Positions 61,701-64,000 of a DNA stretch of 64,000 nucleotides are shown here, in pieces (within the stretch, counting starts at the first letter, position 1; every line of letters starts with the position of its first letter). The notes beneath the pieces were generated by a model, which was given only the letters and a program-made list of their open reading frames with translations, did not search any database and was not told the DNA's origin. Origin of the DNA: Nymphaea colorata (taxonomy: Eukaryota; Streptophyta; Magnoliopsida; Nymphaeales; Nymphaeaceae); assembly GCF_008831285.2 (NCBI RefSeq), contig NC_045145.1, positions 18,802,040 to 18,866,039 on the forward strand. Direction: 5' to 3'. The position numbers and the translations under genes were made by a program.

Positions 61701-62511
61701 ATCACATATGTTACTCACCCTGGACAATTTGTCATGTTCCTCTTTTTCTTTTCTTTTTTTTCAGGTAAAAGATGTATTGTATCACTTGTATGTTACTGCA
61801 AGAGGGAACCTTCAGAGGCTTGTGCCAAAGGAAATCAGAATATTAAAGTATCTCCTTACAATAGAAGACCCTAAACAGCAACTATCTGCTTTAAAAGATG
61901 CTTTTACTCCAGGAGATGAACTTGAAGGAAACGATGTAGACTGCCTCTACACGTACGTCTCGAGCACACACTATGCAGTTCCTTTGCTTTTGTGAAATCA
62001 TTAGCTTTTCAGTCACACCATACAGTTCTTTTGCTTTTCTGAAATTATCAGCTCTTAGCTAGCAGCCATTCTGATGTATATCTTGTTGGCTTACTGGTAT
62101 GTTGCCAGAAAATAGCCGCTTTGTGCGTGATGTCTGTTTAGGGCTGTCCTGATCGCATACCAACAGAGCTTGCAGTTTGGTTTAGAGGTCTTGGAAAAGT
62201 TGAGGTCTTATGAGTTTTCCCTTTCCATTTAGGCTAGCCAGATGTTTTCTGCCTCACCTGATATTCTGTAGTAACACTAGTTATATGTTTTTGGTTCTTC
62301 TCATCCATTGCTCATGCCTTCGATGTTTCCGTTTCAAATTTTTATTTGCAGAACCCCTGATAAATTGCATACGTGGATACGGACAGTAGTGGATGCATAT
62401 CATTTCAGCAGAGAGGGCACTCTCATCAGGGAGGCTAGGGATTTGATGAACCCAACGATCATGCAGAGACTAGAGCAACTGAAAATTATGGTTGAGAAAA
62501 ACTTCATGTAG
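58773..62511 (+). CDS. Plastid-targeted protein of the At4g37920 type (function unknown)
   Basis: Exons: 58773-58953, 59127-59572, 60097-60265, 61064-61308, 61765-61952 and 62352-62511, giving 1389 nt or 462 residues with all phases consistent. The first about 60 residues are rich in Ser, Pro and basic residues, poor in acid, and look like a chloroplast transit peptide (MGAQGASSTFLFLPFYSPSP). An acidic linker follows, then helical sequence: RVCDKLIEVFMVDKPTTADW, FSKQWDDIRPHFYRRCQSRA, FFEHMHVVAESYYDNLEEQD, YHLYVTARGNLQRLVPKEIR. I recognise this as the family around Arabidopsis At4g37920, sometimes labelled endoribonuclease E-like. No catalytic motif is visible and I do not assign an activity. 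Exon 2 is taken from the acceptor at 59125-59126, because the one at 59181-59182 would break the frame. Confidence 0.85.
60513..60598. repeat. 43-bp tandem duplication in intron 3 of the At4g37920-type gene
   Basis: Two identical units starting at 60513 and 60556 ('ttggaatggtgaacatctga'). Intronic, so probably without effect on the protein. Confidence 0.92.
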
Positions 62512-64000
62512 AAGCAGCTCCACGTCTCAATCATATAGAAGGTGCTATTATTTTCTGGTACAGAATCAACATCGGCATGAAAATGCAAGGAAAGGTGGAT
62601 TGGAGAACTCCAGGGGTCTTCAAAAGCTTGCGTTTATCATCTGATCTACTGTTTGCGAAAGCGATGGTCGGACTTGTCCATTTGCTGATCTCCCATTTAT
62701 GCCAATTCACCAGTGCAATTTTCTCTTTTGCGCGAGCACAATGCTTGAACTTGGAAACTTCTTGCTTTAACATAACGTGAAAATTAGTGAAGCTCCCTGA
62801 CGAATCATCTTTGCCAATCTTGACCACATTCAGAATTACTTTTTGGCCTAACGCAGATTATGGATGCCACTCCCCATTTGAGTCGATTTTGGTTTCTCTC
62901 ATCAAAGTCGTGTACATGGTTAAACATGGAGGAAGCATGATTAAAATCTTCGAGTATGGCTTCTCTCTGTGTTTTTACGTGTGGAAAAGCGATGAAAGAT
63001 AAGAAAAAAGAAAACTACATATAAAAAACTGTTTACTTAAAGGTCAGTCAGAGATGAAATTTCAAATTCCCTAAATTTCAATAGGCAAAAAGATGGTGAT
63101 ACTCAATAAGGAAACCGGTGGATTTAGCAAACCTTAAATTAACACAAAATTGTTGTTTATCTTTGAGGCGCATCAAGAGGTCAAATTTCATTCCCTTCTT
63201 CCTGTTCTAAAGGTTTAGAGCTGCTTTGGAGATTAGGAGATCTGACGACCCAGAAACTTAACTGTCGATTATCTTTGAAGTTTGGTATCTGATCGTTTTA
63301 GAATGGTTGATTATCTGTTAAGCTGAAGCGTGTAGCACAATTTATTGGAATAGCAGCTCGGTAAACTGTGTGGGATGTTAAAAAGTCCCTCAGCGATCTT
63401 GCATGGGAAGTGTGAGAAGACCAAGGGGCTTTACACTCCTGGCAAGCAACCAGCTCGAGGTAGAAAAGAGAGAAAACAAACATGCTCAAGTTGGTAGAAG
63501 AAGACATGCTGTTGATGTTGATGAAGTTAATCACATGTTGATGAAGAAAACAAACATGCTCAAGTCAGACAAGTTTATATTAAAATTTTTTTTTTCGATA
63601 TGTGTCCCCCAAGTTGGTTGAAGATTAGGACTTCAGAGTTCAGACTTGGCTAATGGAACAAGAGTGGCTCGTGTTTGTCCAATGAGGAATCTCCCGGTTC
63701 TAGAGCGAAATGTGCAATAACAGAAACTATGGTAGGAGAAAACATAAACACATTCAAAGCAGCAGCTTGAGGATTAATATCTTCTTAGAGAAATTGGTAA
63801 ATACTAAACCAATTTGGTAAGAGATAATAATCAAACTCATTAAAATAATTATTAAAGTATATTTTTTGTAATTTAATCCGATTTGATGAGGAACATCTAT
63901 TAAGTTAATCATTTTTATTTTAATAATAAAAATATAATTTTTTTATGGCATCAAAATTGTGATAGTAAAAAAATCATTTCTTTATAAAAATAAATTGAAG
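62512..64000. other. 3' UTR and intergenic to the right edge
   Basis: No gene recognised. 63470-63565 contains a short direct repeat ('gaaaacaaacatgctcaagt' at 63471 and 63546). The last 250 bp are very AT-rich. Confidence 0.5.

Overview
This is a piece of nuclear DNA from a flowering plant. The evidence is large spliced genes with GT-AG introns, plant-type protein families, a Ty1/copia retrotransposon, hAT-type miniature elements, a tRNA-derived SINE and AT-rich spacers with long (TA)n runs. The glutamate decarboxylase exons are very GC-rich while other genes are not, which hints at a monocot or an early-diverging angiosperm. I cannot name the species.

Left part (1-28 kb): a decaying tandem array of alcohol-forming fatty acyl-CoA reductase (FAR, MS2/FAR2 type) genes, all on the minus strand. 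Copy A (exons 1-2, 158-737) runs off the left edge and shows no damage. Copy D (8.7-9.66 kb) keeps only exons 7-9 plus a scrap of the exon 1 leader. Copy B (17.9-21.9 kb) has all nine exons but several lesions. Copy C (25.1-27.9 kb) has all nine exons and one in-frame stop in exon 8. Single-exon remnants of at least three further copies lie between them (about 2.6-3.9, 7.0-8.3 and 22.9-24.3 kb). The segments 1-9.6 kb and 21.2-25.9 kb are two versions of one duplicated block. Inside the array, on the plus strand, lies the 3' end of a dead gene for DNA polymerase epsilon subunit B (DPB2). A copia element with a clean 5-bp target duplication sits in one of its exons, and a hAT-type miniature element with an 8-bp duplication sits in the copia gag.

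Middle and right part (28-64 kb): five ordinary genes in AT-rich spacers. They are a calmodulin-binding type glutamate decarboxylase (31.56-35.72 kb, +), a universal stress protein gene broken by a 7-bp duplication (39.12-40.26 kb, -), a membrane-anchored START-domain protein (45.38-48.06 kb, -), the KCP2-type subunit of the ER oligosaccharyltransferase (53.40-57.10 kb, +), and a plastid-targeted protein of the At4g37920 type (58.77-62.51 kb, +). Exons were assembled by hand from splice signals, reading-frame continuity and remembered family sequence. Nothing was aligned by computer.

The genes do not form a pathway. The FAR array is the only functional cluster: FARs make primary fatty alcohols for wax, suberin or pollen-wall sporopollenin. 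I found no undescribed biological system. The most useful observations are the birth-and-death history of the array, a near-perfect identity tract suggesting recent gene conversion, the nested and precisely bounded mobile elements, and several splice-site oddities.
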